A stretch of 64,000 bases of DNA from Comamonadaceae bacterium. GTDB taxonomy: Bacteria > Pseudomonadota > Gammaproteobacteria > Burkholderiales > Burkholderiaceae_C. The stretch covers positions 53,879 to 117,878 of the forward strand of contig CANFLU010000003.1 of the NCBI GenBank assembly GCA_947447975.1, read 5' to 3'. Shown here piece by piece: positions 19,519 to 27,588 of the stretch (the first letter of the stretch is position 1; each line of letters opens with the position of its first letter). A program made the position numbers and the translations under genes. The notes below the pieces were generated by a model. It was given only the letters and a program-made list of their open reading frames with translations, was not told the DNA's origin and made no database searches.

Positions 19519-19556
19519 TTAGTCCGGAAATTAATGTCCGGGCAGGTACCGGTTAA

Positions 19557-19630
19557 GGCGCGGTAGCAAAGCGGTTATGCCCCGGATTGCAAATCCGGTT
19601 AGTCCGGTTCGACTCCGGACCGCGCCTCCA
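19557..19630 (+). tRNA. tRNA-Cys (anticodon GCA)
   Basis: 74 nt with encoded CCA. Acceptor GGCGCGG pairs with CCGCGCC; the anticodon stem-loop CCGGATTGCAAATCCGG gives anticodon GCA, and the T-arm is GTCCGGTTCGACTCCGGAC. Its 3' end points toward the convergently oriented ZorB-like gene, which ends 55 nt away; this is a typical attachment-site position for integrating elements. Confidence 0.96.
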
Positions 19631-19684
19631 CAATATCCCGCATCCGCGTTCCCCTTGGTCCGGACCATCGTGATGGGCAGCGTT

Positions 19685-20434
19685 TTAACGACTTTGCACC
19701 GGGCACCTGAAGTCATCGTCCCAGGGAATGGGTGGCGCATCGTCGGCTTTGCATGCCGTGTCGCTTGGCAGACATTCCTTACGCAACTCCTTGAATTCCA
19801 GGCGCAATGCCACGCGACGGCTTTTTTCAGGCTGATTGAGGATGGCCGAATTAAAGGACGACCCGCCTACCAGAAACTGTTGGCGTATGGTTTTGCGGTC
19901 GTCCAGACTGGGCGCGTCCGCGGCACTGGCATCCAGTAGTACACACAGCACCCGCTGCGAGCGTTCCAAGCTGAGGTTCAGGTTATGCAAATAACTGCCT
20001 TCCTGGCTGGCGAAGCCTTCGACGACATAGCGGCGTAACCACTTGCGGCATGGTGGCGTACGCGCCACGTCCAACACCTCTGGGATAAAGGCGCGTAAGA
20101 ACTCCATGCGATCTTCCGATAGCTGGTTGCCATTTTTTTTGAATTCAGCCAGCGGCCCAAAGTCGATGGTTGGCCCGCTGATTTTGACGCCGCGAAATTC
20201 AGGTCGACGCGCAATTTTTTCCATATCGGCAATGCAGGCCATGATGGATTCTTCGCGGTCTTTGCGCTTGTCTTCGATGGAGCGTAAGCCCTGGGTAACG
20301 ACCATTAAGGCGACCGCCATCGCAACCAAAAAGAGCACCATCAGGGCCGTCATCAGGTCGGAAAACGATATCCAGAATGGCTTTTCCGCCTCTTCTTTGG
20401 CGCGCCTGCGCCGTGGCGTTTGCAATGTAAACAT
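19685..20434 (-). CDS. MotB/OmpA-type stator protein, ZorB-like
   Basis: 249 residues from ATG 20432-20434; longer starts run into the upstream gene. One membrane segment (about 20-47) contains FSDLMTALMVLFLV with Asp26, the position of the proton-carrying aspartate of MotB and ZorB. The periplasmic part ends in an OmpA-like peptidoglycan-binding fold recognisable by VVEGFASQEGSYLHNLNLS-x-ERSQRVL near residues 140-170. It starts 7 nt after the ZorA-like stop, so the two form one operon and probably one inner-membrane ion-driven complex. It is not next to flagellar or Ton/Tol genes. Function as an anti-phage motor part is inference. Confidence 0.72.
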   Translation of the reverse strand: MFTLQTPRRRRAKEEAEKPFWISFSDLMTALMVLFLVAMAVALMVVTQGLRSIEDKRKDREESIMACIADMEKIARRPEFRGVKISGPTIDFGPLAEFKKNGNQLSEDRMEFLRAFIPEVLDVARTPPCRKWLRRYVVEGFASQEGSYLHNLNLSLERSQRVLCVLLDASAADAPSLDDRKTIRQQFLVGGSSFNSAILNQPEKSRRVALRLEFKELRKECLPSDTACKADDAPPIPWDDDFRCPVQSR

Positions 20435-20441
20435 GACGCGC

Positions 20442-21422
20442 CTATTTCGTGGCTGCCAGATAAGCCGAGGTCTTGCGTAATTCCTCCAGTACATCTTGCA
20501 TAAGGGCTCCTTGGGCTTCGGTCGCCACGACCAGACGCTCTAGATTTTCTTGTCCCGAGACAGCATCGAAGAGGCTATCAATCAGATGTTGTAGGTTCTC
20601 CACCTGGCTGTAGCGCGCACTGAGCAGTGCTTTTTCTACCCAGGTAAACAGCATGGCCAAGGCGATAGCCAGCGCCGACACAAAAAATGCTTGCCCCACG
20701 GTTTGTACCAGGAGGCTGAGTTGGATTTGGGTGGTGGCGGGATCGGAGACGTCGAAATGGACTAAACCGTTGATCAGGCCGGTAAAAGTTCCAATAATCC
20801 CTAAGCCCGTCAGAATCCCCGGCACATGTTTGTAAAAGTCAGAGCGCAAAGGGGAATCGACCAGCGCATAGTCCGAGAAAAAGGTTTCTGCCAGCGCCGA
20901 TGCACGCCAGCGTCGTGCTTTGCTGCTAGCCGGATCTGGCATCTCGTTGCGCTTGTCTAGCGCGTCAGAATACTCGGCCCAGAGACTGGTGAGCTGGGGG
21001 TCGCCTGCCACTTTGCTTTCAATGTCCGATAGGTCCACCACCGCGCCACCTGATTTGGCTTTCATAGCATTAAAGAACAATTCGGAGAGCACGCGTACGC
21101 GATGTTGCGGGCCCGTTGCACCGTAGCCCGCCTGCCCCTCGTCCCAGGGCACGTGCAGGCAATGGGCGTATTGTGCCCAGAGGTGTGCCAGGCGCGGCTC
21201 GGTCATGACTTCGCTTTCCAGCTGATCTAAATCGATCGCGCCCTTGGATGCCCCGGCTTTAAGCGCTTCCAATTTGCCCAGCACCTCGGCCAAGCGGCTT
21301 TTCAATTCGAGTGCGGGCAGCACAAAGCGGCTGATAAAGTTCAGGGCTACGAGGGCTATCAGGCTTAGCACCAGTACCAAGTGCCATTGCTGCCAAAACC
21401 AGGTTTGAGTGAGGCTAGTCAT
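20442..21422 (-). CDS. MotA/ExbB-type proton channel protein, ZorA-like
   Basis: 326 residues. Membrane segments are predicted by eye at 14-36, 200-221 (VPGILTGLGIIGTFTGLINGL) and 243-263 (QAFFVSALAIALAMLFTWVE); the last two form the MotA/TolQ/ExbB core. The stretch LVDSPLRSDFYKHVPGILTGLGIIG is of the kind I associate with ZorA proteins. Between the first and second segments lie two copies of a module of about 55 residues (64-118 and 130-183). The C-terminal tail after the last helix is only about 60 residues, far shorter than the long intracellular tail of canonical ZorA. An AAGAGAA ribosome site precedes the start. No zorC, zorD, zorE or other effector gene is adjacent. Confidence 0.68.
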   Translation of the reverse strand: MTSLTQTWFWQQWHLVLVLSLIALVALNFISRFVLPALELKSRLAEVLGKLEALKAGASKGAIDLDQLESEVMTEPRLAHLWAQYAHCLHVPWDEGQAGYGATGPQHRVRVLSELFFNAMKAKSGGAVVDLSDIESKVAGDPQLTSLWAEYSDALDKRNEMPDPASSKARRWRASALAETFFSDYALVDSPLRSDFYKHVPGILTGLGIIGTFTGLINGLVHFDVSDPATTQIQLSLLVQTVGQAFFVSALAIALAMLFTWVEKALLSARYSQVENLQHLIDSLFDAVSGQENLERLVVATEAQGALMQDVLEELRKTSAYLAATK

Positions 21423-21598
21423 GCGGTGCGTTCTCTTGTTGTTTGGCTGCGGTTTCAGTGTAGCGGACTTGCTCTGCAGCGCAGCGAGGGTGTGCGGCCA
21501 AGCTGCATACGATCACAACTTCCGAAGCATGCGCACGATGGCCACCGGCCCGGTGCAACTGGTGTGCCCATGCACTGATTGCGCTGGCTTGAATTTCT

Positions 21599-21625
21599 CA
21601 ATATGAAAAACATAATTTCATATTG
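21599..21625. promoter_or_regulatory. Inverted repeat, possible operator
   Basis: CAATATGAAA (21599-21608) and its exact complement TTTCATATTG (21616-21625) are separated by AACATAA. The TGAAA-N7-TTTCA core resembles operators of IclR-family regulators such as KdgR, but no regulator gene is in the neighbourhood. Confidence 0.45.
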
Positions 21626-21669
21626 CAGGAAATAGAATTTAAGTCATTGATTTGTATAGATAAATAAAT

Positions 21670-21685
21670 TGTCTTGTATAAGACA
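21670..21685. promoter_or_regulatory. Inverted repeat TGTCTT-N4-AAGACA, possible operator
   Basis: TGTCTTGTATAAGACA is a perfect 6-4-6 palindrome, followed at 21686-21692 by another TAAGACA half site. The size and symmetry suit a dimeric helix-turn-helix repressor such as a GntR-family protein. It lies about 115 nt before the reductase-like gene. Confidence 0.45.
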
Positions 21686-21798
21686 TAAGACAGTTGCGAT
21701 GCCACGGAGACCCTTACAATTTCGCCTACGGCCCCGCCTTTGCTGCACAGCGCATGGGACTTTGGGGCAACAGATTTTCAATTAGCAGGAGTTTTCTT

Positions 21799-22908
21799 AT
21801 GGCAAAGCAGTACAACATTTTGATTTTGGGCGCGTCCTACGGGTCGCTGCTGGGCAGCAAACTATTGATGGCCGGGCATCGCGTCAGCCTGGTCTGCCGG
21901 AGCAAAACGGCGCAACTGATCAATGAGCAAGGCACGCGGGTGCGTATGGCCGTGAAGGGCCGTGCCGGTATGGTGGAAATCGATTCTCGTAATTACCCCG
22001 GTGCTTTGAATGCAAAGACACCGTCACAGGTCGCCGTATCGGACTACGACTTGGTGTGCCTTGCCATGCAAGAGCCGCAGTACAGCGACCCGGATGTGCG
22101 CCGCCTGATGCAAGCGATCGCACAGGCGAAGGTGCCTTGCATGTCCATCATGAACATGCCGCCATTGCCCTTTTTGGCGCGCATTGAGGGCATTGATACG
22201 GCGAACTGCCGCCCCTCTTACCTGGACCCCGCCGTGTGGGACGGGTTTGAGCCGGGTGTAATGACGCTGTGCAGTCCGGATCCGCAAGCCTTCCGTCCGC
22301 CCGAAGAGGCGCCCAATGTATTACAGGTCGGCCTGCCAACGAATTTCAAAGTCGCGCGTTTTGCTTCCGAAGCCCATAACGCCATGTTGGCCCAGTTGGA
22401 CGCGGATATTGCCGCCGCCCGCCTGGTGGTCGACGGTGAGTCTTTGGACTTGCCGGTCAAGCTTAAGCTGCATGATTCGCTGTTTGTGCCTTTGGCCAAG
22501 TGGAGCATGCTGATGACGGGCAATTACCGCTGCGTGCTGGCCGCTACGGTGCAGCCCATCGAGCAAGCGGTACATGCCGATCTCGAGCAATCGCGCGCCG
22601 TTTATGCCTGGGTCTCGGACCTGTGCCAAATGCTGGGTGCTGCAGCCGACGACATGGTGCCATTTGAAAAATATGCCGCAGCGGCCAAGGGCTTGCTCAA
22701 GCCATCGTCGGCGGCGCGTGCGCTGGCCGCTGGTGCTACCCACATCGAGCGCATTGATTTGCTTATCAAACTGATCGCCGACCAAAAAGGTTTGCGCTCG
22801 GATTCTGTCGATGAAACCGTGCGTCGCGTGAACGGTTGGCTTGAGCGCAACCGCCATGCCAGCACCGTCGCCGTCGCAGCACCGGTAGTGGCCGAAGCTA
22901 TCGCCTGA
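21799..22908 (+). CDS. Ketopantoate reductase-like (ApbA/PanE family) NAD(P)-dependent oxidoreductase
   Basis: 369 residues from ATG 21799, preceded by AGGAG at 21787-21791; longer in-frame starts lack a ribosome site. The N-terminus YNILILGASYGSLLGSKLLMAGHRVSLVCRS is a Rossmann nucleotide-binding motif of the form GxSxGSxxGxxL. A C-terminal helical domain with KWSMLMTGNYRCVLAA resembles the ApbA C-domain. True PanE makes pantoate for coenzyme A, but it is usually about 300 residues, so this longer relative may act on another 2-keto acid. A helix-turn-helix operator-like palindrome lies upstream. Confidence 0.7.
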   Translation: MAKQYNILILGASYGSLLGSKLLMAGHRVSLVCRSKTAQLINEQGTRVRMAVKGRAGMVEIDSRNYPGALNAKTPSQVAVSDYDLVCLAMQEPQYSDPDVRRLMQAIAQAKVPCMSIMNMPPLPFLARIEGIDTANCRPSYLDPAVWDGFEPGVMTLCSPDPQAFRPPEEAPNVLQVGLPTNFKVARFASEAHNAMLAQLDADIAAARLVVDGESLDLPVKLKLHDSLFVPLAKWSMLMTGNYRCVLAATVQPIEQAVHADLEQSRAVYAWVSDLCQMLGAAADDMVPFEKYAAAAKGLLKPSSAARALAAGATHIERIDLLIKLIADQKGLRSDSVDETVRRVNGWLERNRHASTVAVAAPVVAEAIA

Positions 22909-23045
22909 CGCTGGTCCTTGCCTGGCCGCGGGCCGGCGCGCGCTGGCAGGTGATTGCTAGAATGCGCGCTGCGAAATGCTTTTTCGCAGTACATGGGACC
23001 GGAGGGCCGGGCACATACCAACGGTCGGCCCGGTGCCGACCGCGG

Positions 23046-23138
23046 GCCCGAGTGGTGAAATAGGTAGACACATCGGACTTAAAATCCGCCGCTTCGTGAA
23101 TAACGGGCGTACCGGTTCGATTCCGGTCTCGGGCACCA
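23046..23138 (+). tRNA. tRNA-Leu (anticodon TAA)
   Basis: 93 nt with encoded CCA. Acceptor GCCCGAG pairs with CTCGGGC; anticodon loop CTTAAAA gives TAA; a long variable arm (GCTTCGTGAATAACGGGC region) and T-arm ACCGGTTCGATTCCGGT are present. Reads UUA and, with wobble, UUG. A GGTCGGC/GCCGACC hairpin (23023-23041) stands immediately before it. Confidence 0.96.
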
Positions 23139-23211
23139 TCTAGGCATTCCTTAACGCCTCAAGCTGCGCTTGCTCTACACTGCATGCAGGCCCCCAGAAA
23201 TTCCAGCGCAC

Positions 23212-23841
23212 ATGTCCCGTTACCACAACCCCTTCGAAATCCATGTCCATGGTCAGGTGATGCTGCGCCCCGAAGTGCAGCTCAATGAGGTGCAAGATGC
23301 ACTCAAACCCCTTTGGAAGTACGCCGGCGCCCGCTCGTTAGCCGATGCAGCCCGCAGCGCTTATGAAGATGAGCCCGGTATTGAGTTCATCGCCGCCGAG
23401 CACCAGTTGCAAATGTGCTGGACGGTTTCGGGGGACGAAGATTTCCGCCAGTCCTTGGACGAGCTGTGTATGAACCTGAACGAGCTTGCGGCTGCTGGTG
23501 CCGCAATTGAGGTGACCTTTTATGACACCGATTTCGATGAGGAAGAACAAAGCCCCGAAGGTGAGTCACGCGACGATTTTGTGATGCTTTTCGTAGGCCC
23601 GAATCCTGCGGCCATCATGCAGGTGCAGCGCGATCTGTTGGTACAGGATTTGGTCAGCATGATGGAGCGCCATTTTGACGGCGCCCAATTGAGCGGCGTG
23701 GTGGCCGAGGTGGATAAATTGTTTGCGCAGCGCTTTGACGCACTGGTCAATTCGCTGGAAATCGGCAAACCGCCACGCGGACCGGGTGGCGGTTTTGGCA
23801 GCGGTCACGGCGGAGGCCGCAAGCCGCGTCATTTGCACTAA
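23212..23841 (+). CDS. Conserved hypothetical protein with glycine-rich basic tail
   Basis: 209 residues from ATG 23212 (MSRYHNPFEIHVHGQV). I do not recognise a characterised family. The protein is acidic in its centre (DTDFDEEEQSPEGESRDD) and has repeated hydrophobic strand/helix segments such as DDFVMLFVGPNPAAIMQVQRD, suggesting a globular cytoplasmic domain. The C-terminus is a low-complexity G, H, R and K tail (GGGFGSGHGGGRKPRHLH) that could bind metal or nucleic acid. No signal peptide or membrane helix. It follows tRNA-Leu and ends convergently with the acyl-CoA dehydrogenase gene. Coding base use looks normal for the window. Confidence 0.75.
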   Translation: MSRYHNPFEIHVHGQVMLRPEVQLNEVQDALKPLWKYAGARSLADAARSAYEDEPGIEFIAAEHQLQMCWTVSGDEDFRQSLDELCMNLNELAAAGAAIEVTFYDTDFDEEEQSPEGESRDDFVMLFVGPNPAAIMQVQRDLLVQDLVSMMERHFDGAQLSGVVAEVDKLFAQRFDALVNSLEIGKPPRGPGGGFGSGHGGGRKPRHLH

Positions 23842-23882
23842 TTTGCTGCGGCGGTCCCGCTCAAGCGGGCGTGGCCGGCGGT

Positions 23883-25157
23883 TTAGTAGCCCCGGGTTAT
23901 CGGCATCTCAACCGGTTTGGCATCCAACGCGTACTTGCCCAATTCCATTTTGGCGATGGCATTACGATGCACTTCATCGGGGCCATCGGCAAAGCGCAGC
24001 GTGCGGGCACTGGTGTAGCTGTAAGCGAGTGGAAAGTCGTCTGACATACCGCCGGCGCCATGGACTTGCATGGCCCAATCGATCACCTGGCACGCCATAT
24101 TGGGCGCTACCACCTTGATCATGGCAATTTCGTTCTTGGCAAATTTATTGCCGCCCATGTCCATCATCCAGGCCGCTTTGAGCGTCAGCAAGCGGGCCAT
24201 GTCAATGCGGCAGCGCGCTTCGGCAATACGCTCTTGGGTGACGGTTTGCGAAGCGACGGTTTTACCAAAGGCGACGCGCGAAGATGCGCGCTTGCACATC
24301 AATTCCAATGCGCGTTCGGCCAGCCCGATCAGCCGCATGCAATGGTGGATACGGCCCGGACCCAGGCGGCCTTGGGCGATTTCAAAGCCCCGTCCTTCGC
24401 CCAACAAGATGTTGCTGGCCGGTACCCGCACGTTTTCAAACAGCACTTCCATGTGGCCGTGGGGCGCGTCGTCATAGCCAAACACCGATAACGGTCGTAC
24501 GCGTGTGATGCCCTGGGTATCTGCAGGAACCAGCACCATGCTTTGCTGGGAGTGGCGCGGCGCTTGCGGGTCGGTCTTGCCCATCACAATATAAATGGCA
24601 CAGCGCGGGTCACCGGCGCCGGAGGTCCACCATTTGCGCCCATTGATGACGTAGTCGTCGCCATCGCGCTCGATGCTGGTAGCGATATTGGTGGCGTCGC
24701 TGGAGGCGACCTCGGGCTCGGTCATGGCAAAGGCAGAGCGGATTTTTCCTTCTAGCAGCGGCTTGAGCCAGCGGGCCCGGTTGGCTTCAGATCCATAGCG
24801 TGCGATGGTTTCCATATTGCCGGTATCCGGTGCCGAGCAGTTGAACACTTCGCTGGACCACATGACCCGCCCCATGAGTTCGGCCAGCGGGGCGTATTCC
24901 TGGTTGGTCAGGCCCGCGCCGTGGTAGCCAGAGGCTTCGGCGCTGTCCACCGGCAAAAACAGGTTCCACAAGCCTTGTGCCTGGGCTTTGACTTTGAGCG
25001 ATTCAATCAATTGCAATGGCGTCCAGCGCTTGCCCGCGGCGGTATTGGCCTCAATTTCCTGGTGGTAAGCCCCTTCAGCAGGGTAAATGTGCTCATCCAT
25101 GAAGGCCATGAGTTTGGCTTGTAGCGCCTTGGTTTTGTCTGAGTATTCGAAGTCCAT
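23883..25157 (-). CDS. Acyl-CoA dehydrogenase, ACAD10/11-like
   Basis: 424 residues. FAD-binding acyl-CoA dehydrogenase with [17 protein letters not shown] (about 145-160), [42 protein letters not shown] and the C-terminal [35 protein letters not shown]. It lies 53 nt after a phosphotransferase gene. In animals the ACAD10 and ACAD11 proteins fuse these two activities, and in Pseudomonas levulinate degradation a comparable kinase and dehydrogenase pair removes a 4-hydroxyl group through a 4-phosphoacyl-CoA. That pathway is a reasonable inference here, while the exact substrate is unknown. Confidence 0.9.
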   Translation of the reverse strand: MDFEYSDKTKALQAKLMAFMDEHIYPAEGAYHQEIEANTAAGKRWTPLQLIESLKVKAQAQGLWNLFLPVDSAEASGYHGAGLTNQEYAPLAELMGRVMWSSEVFNCSAPDTGNMETIARYGSEANRARWLKPLLEGKIRSAFAMTEPEVASSDATNIATSIERDGDDYVINGRKWWTSGAGDPRCAIYIVMGKTDPQAPRHSQQSMVLVPADTQGITRVRPLSVFGYDDAPHGHMEVLFENVRVPASNILLGEGRGFEIAQGRLGPGRIHHCMRLIGLAERALELMCKRASSRVAFGKTVASQTVTQERIAEARCRIDMARLLTLKAAWMMDMGGNKFAKNEIAMIKVVAPNMACQVIDWAMQVHGAGGMSDDFPLAYSYTSARTLRFADGPDEVHRNAIAKMELGKYALDAKPVEMPITRGY

Positions 25158-25210
25158 GGTGTCTCCAGTGCGAGATAAATTGAAGGGGTATGAGGCGGGT
25201 GCGCGAACGA

Positions 25211-26314
25211 CTAGGCCAGGTCCATGCCTTGGTGTTTTTGGGCGAAGGACCAGGCCAGTTTTGCCAGCGGTCTAGCGCCAGCGGCTGAGCTGACCGCTTG
25301 CGCGCTAGCGGCGGTACCGGCCTCCACACGTTTGGCGATGCCTTGCAAAATGGCCGCGATGCGGAACATGTTGTATGCCATGTAAAAGCTCCAGTCCGCG
25401 CGAAGGGCTTGTGCGTCTATATGCGGCATATGTGCGCAGTACATGCGGATGTAGTGGTCTTGGTCCGGTATACCCAGCGCCGCGAAGTCCAAGCCAGCGA
25501 TGCCGCGAAAGCTACCAGGCGGAATGTTCCAGGCCATGGCGTGGTAGCTGAAATCGGCCAGGGGATGGCCCAGCGTGGACAATTCCCAGTCGAGCACTGC
25601 CAGTATGCGCGGTTCGGTAGGGTGGAAAATGAGGTTGTCCAAGCGGAAATCGCCGTGCACCACACTGACCAAGGATTCGCTTTGGGCGGCCGCTGGAATA
25701 TGGCGCGGCAGCCAGGCAATCAGTTGGTCCATTTCCTCGATGGTTTGTGTGACGGAGGCTTGGTATTGCTTGCTCCAGCGGCCGATTTGGCGCTCGAAAT
25801 AATTGCCTGGTTTGCCGTAGCTGCCGAGCCCCTGTGCGTTGACATCGACCCGGTGCAATGCGGCGATCACACGGTTCATTTCCGCATATATGGCAGAGCG
25901 CTCTATTGGCGCCATGCCTGGCAAAGCTTGATCCCAGAGAATGCGGCCCTCAATAAAGTCCATGATGTAAAAGGCGCGGCCAATGACCGATTCGTCTTCG
26001 CACAGGCAGTACATGGTGGGCACCGGCACCTCGGTGCCGGCCAGACCGCGCATGACGGCGAACTCGCGTTCGATGGCATGGGCCGATGGCAAGAGCTTGG
26101 CAACCGGCCCCGGCTTGGCACGCATGACAAAACTGCGGCTAGGGGTTTGTAATTTATAGGTTGGATTGCTTTGCCCGCCTTTGAAGGACGCGACGGTCAA
26201 TGGACCTTCAAACCCGGGCAAATGCGTTTGCAGCCATAGGGACAGGGCGGCTACGTCAAAGCTGTGTTTGTCCGCAACCGGCTGCGTGCCTACGAAGTGG
26301 TCAAAGTCATTCAT
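25211..26314 (-). CDS. APH-fold phosphotransferase, partner of ACAD10/11-like dehydrogenase
   Basis: 367 residues. Aminoglycoside-phosphotransferase/choline-kinase fold with nucleotide-binding lysine/arginine strand FVMRAKPGP, catalytic loop [13 protein letters not shown] and metal-binding [26 protein letters not shown] near the N-terminus is typical of the ACAD-associated branch rather than antibiotic-resistance enzymes. Likely phosphorylates the hydroxyl of a hydroxyacyl-CoA for the next gene's enzyme. It sits 42 nt after a Crp-type regulator gene and 53 nt before the dehydrogenase, all on one strand, so the three probably form one operon. Confidence 0.88.
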   Translation of the reverse strand: MNDFDHFVGTQPVADKHSFDVAALSLWLQTHLPGFEGPLTVASFKGGQSNPTYKLQTPSRSFVMRAKPGPVAKLLPSAHAIEREFAVMRGLAGTEVPVPTMYCLCEDESVIGRAFYIMDFIEGRILWDQALPGMAPIERSAIYAEMNRVIAALHRVDVNAQGLGSYGKPGNYFERQIGRWSKQYQASVTQTIEEMDQLIAWLPRHIPAAAQSESLVSVVHGDFRLDNLIFHPTEPRILAVLDWELSTLGHPLADFSYHAMAWNIPPGSFRGIAGLDFAALGIPDQDHYIRMYCAHMPHIDAQALRADWSFYMAYNMFRIAAILQGIAKRVEAGTAASAQAVSSAAGARPLAKLAWSFAQKHQGMDLA

Positions 26315-26356
26315 GCTTAGGTTTCAATTGTTGGTAGGGGTATTGTGAAATCGCGC

Positions 26357-27076
26357 TCACAAATCAGCTTCTGCAATCCGCATCAGTGCTTCGCGGTCAC
26401 GGATTACCAGGCCGCCCGGCTCAATGCGAATGAAGCTATCCCGCTCCATAGACTTGAGCTCTTGATTAACGCGCTGTCGCGATGCTCCTAGCAGCTGCGC
26501 CAGTTCTTCTTGGGCTAGTTGCAGGCCAATTCGGGTCTCACTACCATCGCTGAGCGAGGGTATGCCATAGCTACGCACCAGGTGCAACAACTGCTTGGCT
26601 AAACGCGCACGTAAGGGCAGGGTATTGAGGTCCTCCACCAGACCGTATAGCTGACGGATTCGCCGTGCGTGCAGACGCAGCAAGGCTTCATAGAGCTCGA
26701 CATGGGCGGACAGGATTTTTTTGAAGTCTGCCTTGGCGACGCACAAGGTGGTGGTATCGCCATGGGCATAGGCGTCGTGGGTACGGCGGTCCCCGTCAAA
26801 AATCGATACGTCGCCAAACCAAATGCCAGGCTCGACATAGGTCAGTGTGATCTGCTTACCCGAGATCGAGGTGGAGCTAACCCGCACCGCACCTTTGGCG
26901 CAGGCCAGCCATTCTTCGGGCGGTTCACCCCGGGCTGCCAGCAATTCGCCGTCGCGGTAACGACGCACATAGGCATAGCGCAGGATGTCATGTTTGAGTG
27001 AGGGCGAAAGCGCGGAAAACCAGCGCCCCGAATTGATGGCGTTGCGCTCTTCGACCGTAAGAATGGGCTCGTCCAT
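26357..27076 (-). CDS. Crp/Fnr-family transcriptional regulator
   Basis: 239 residues. The N-terminal cyclic-nucleotide-binding fold (about 20-140) includes GELLAARGEPPEEWLACAKGAVRV and PGIWFGDVSIFDGDRRTHDAYAHG. The C-terminal winged helix-turn-helix reads LAQEELAQLLGASRQRVNQELKSMERD. There is no Fnr-type cysteine cluster. It is the first gene of the likely crp-aph-acad operon, so it may control fatty-acid or hydroxyacid use by the two enzymes, as an auto-regulator. The effector is unknown. Confidence 0.87.
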   Translation of the reverse strand: MDEPILTVEERNAINSGRWFSALSPSLKHDILRYAYVRRYRDGELLAARGEPPEEWLACAKGAVRVSSTSISGKQITLTYVEPGIWFGDVSIFDGDRRTHDAYAHGDTTTLCVAKADFKKILSAHVELYEALLRLHARRIRQLYGLVEDLNTLPLRARLAKQLLHLVRSYGIPSLSDGSETRIGLQLAQEELAQLLGASRQRVNQELKSMERDSFIRIEPGGLVIRDREALMRIAEADL

Positions 27077-27231
27077 ACTAGGACACTAGCGAAAGCGGTA
27101 GGCACAGTGCATTGCCGCATTGTCGCCCCTGTCTTGATCAGGAGCCAGTGATTTTGTCGCCTGCGTGTCTAAACCCTGCAATGGTCAAGGCCCAAGGGAC
27201 CCTGGCGCGTGCATCCTACTAGCCTAAAACA

Positions 27232-27564
27232 TTAGGCCGCAGCCGCTTCCTTGCCAGCGAGTCGATCCAATTCGGCACAAACATCGGCCATTCGCCCGGA
27301 AATGATCATGCGCCCGCCCGCCGCGCGGCCCTGGCTATCTACAACACGCAGCACCCGCAGCGGCCGTTGGCTTACCGGTGCCCGCTCTAGGGCGGCTGGT
27401 GCGGCTGGCGATTTGGCCGAAGGACGCAGCGGCAAGACCCTGACCTGGCCGGACTCAGTGCGTACCTGACGAGTCGGCTCTGCCGGGGCTGGCCTGCCTT
27501 GCAACCAGTCCGCAAAGCGGTACAGGGTGGCAGAGACTTTGGGAGCGTTGAGGAGGGTGCGCAT
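27232..27564 (-). CDS. Small hypothetical protein downstream of lexA
   Basis: 110 residues, no family recognised. It is basic and proline/alanine-rich in the middle, with a conserved-looking C-terminal block RVLRVVDSQGRAAGGRMIISGRMADVCAELDRLAG, which looks structured. No signal peptide or membrane helix. It starts 24 nt after the lexA stop on the same strand, so it should be transcribed from the LexA-controlled promoter. In other bacteria this place can hold an SOS cell-division inhibitor (SulA in Pseudomonas), but no similarity to SulA is visible. Confidence 0.7.
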   Translation of the reverse strand: MRTLLNAPKVSATLYRFADWLQGRPAPAEPTRQVRTESGQVRVLPLRPSAKSPAAPAALERAPVSQRPLRVLRVVDSQGRAAGGRMIISGRMADVCAELDRLAGKEAAAA

Positions 27565-27588
27565 GGTGTGCTTTCGAATAAACGGTGT

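Larger units (their letters stand above)
21423..21798. other. AT-rich intergenic region between the divergent ZorA-like and reductase-like genes
   Basis: 376 nt without a convincing gene. The left part (21423-21590) has ordinary GC content. The part from about 21598 to 21695 is strikingly AT-rich compared with the rest of the window and contains two palindromes, annotated separately. Likely holds the promoters of both flanking genes, and could mark a deletion or insertion boundary. Confidence 0.6.

Noticed and set aside
19685..21422. Assigning the MotA/MotB-like pair to flagellar or Tol-Pal function
   Set aside because: No flagellar, tolA, pal or tonB genes are nearby, and the ZorA-like insert with duplicated modules does not fit MotA, TolQ or ExbB.
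23856..23869. CCCGCT-CA-AGCGGG hairpin between the hypothetical gene and the acyl-CoA dehydrogenase gene as terminator
   Set aside because: Short stem, tiny loop and no T-run on either strand.
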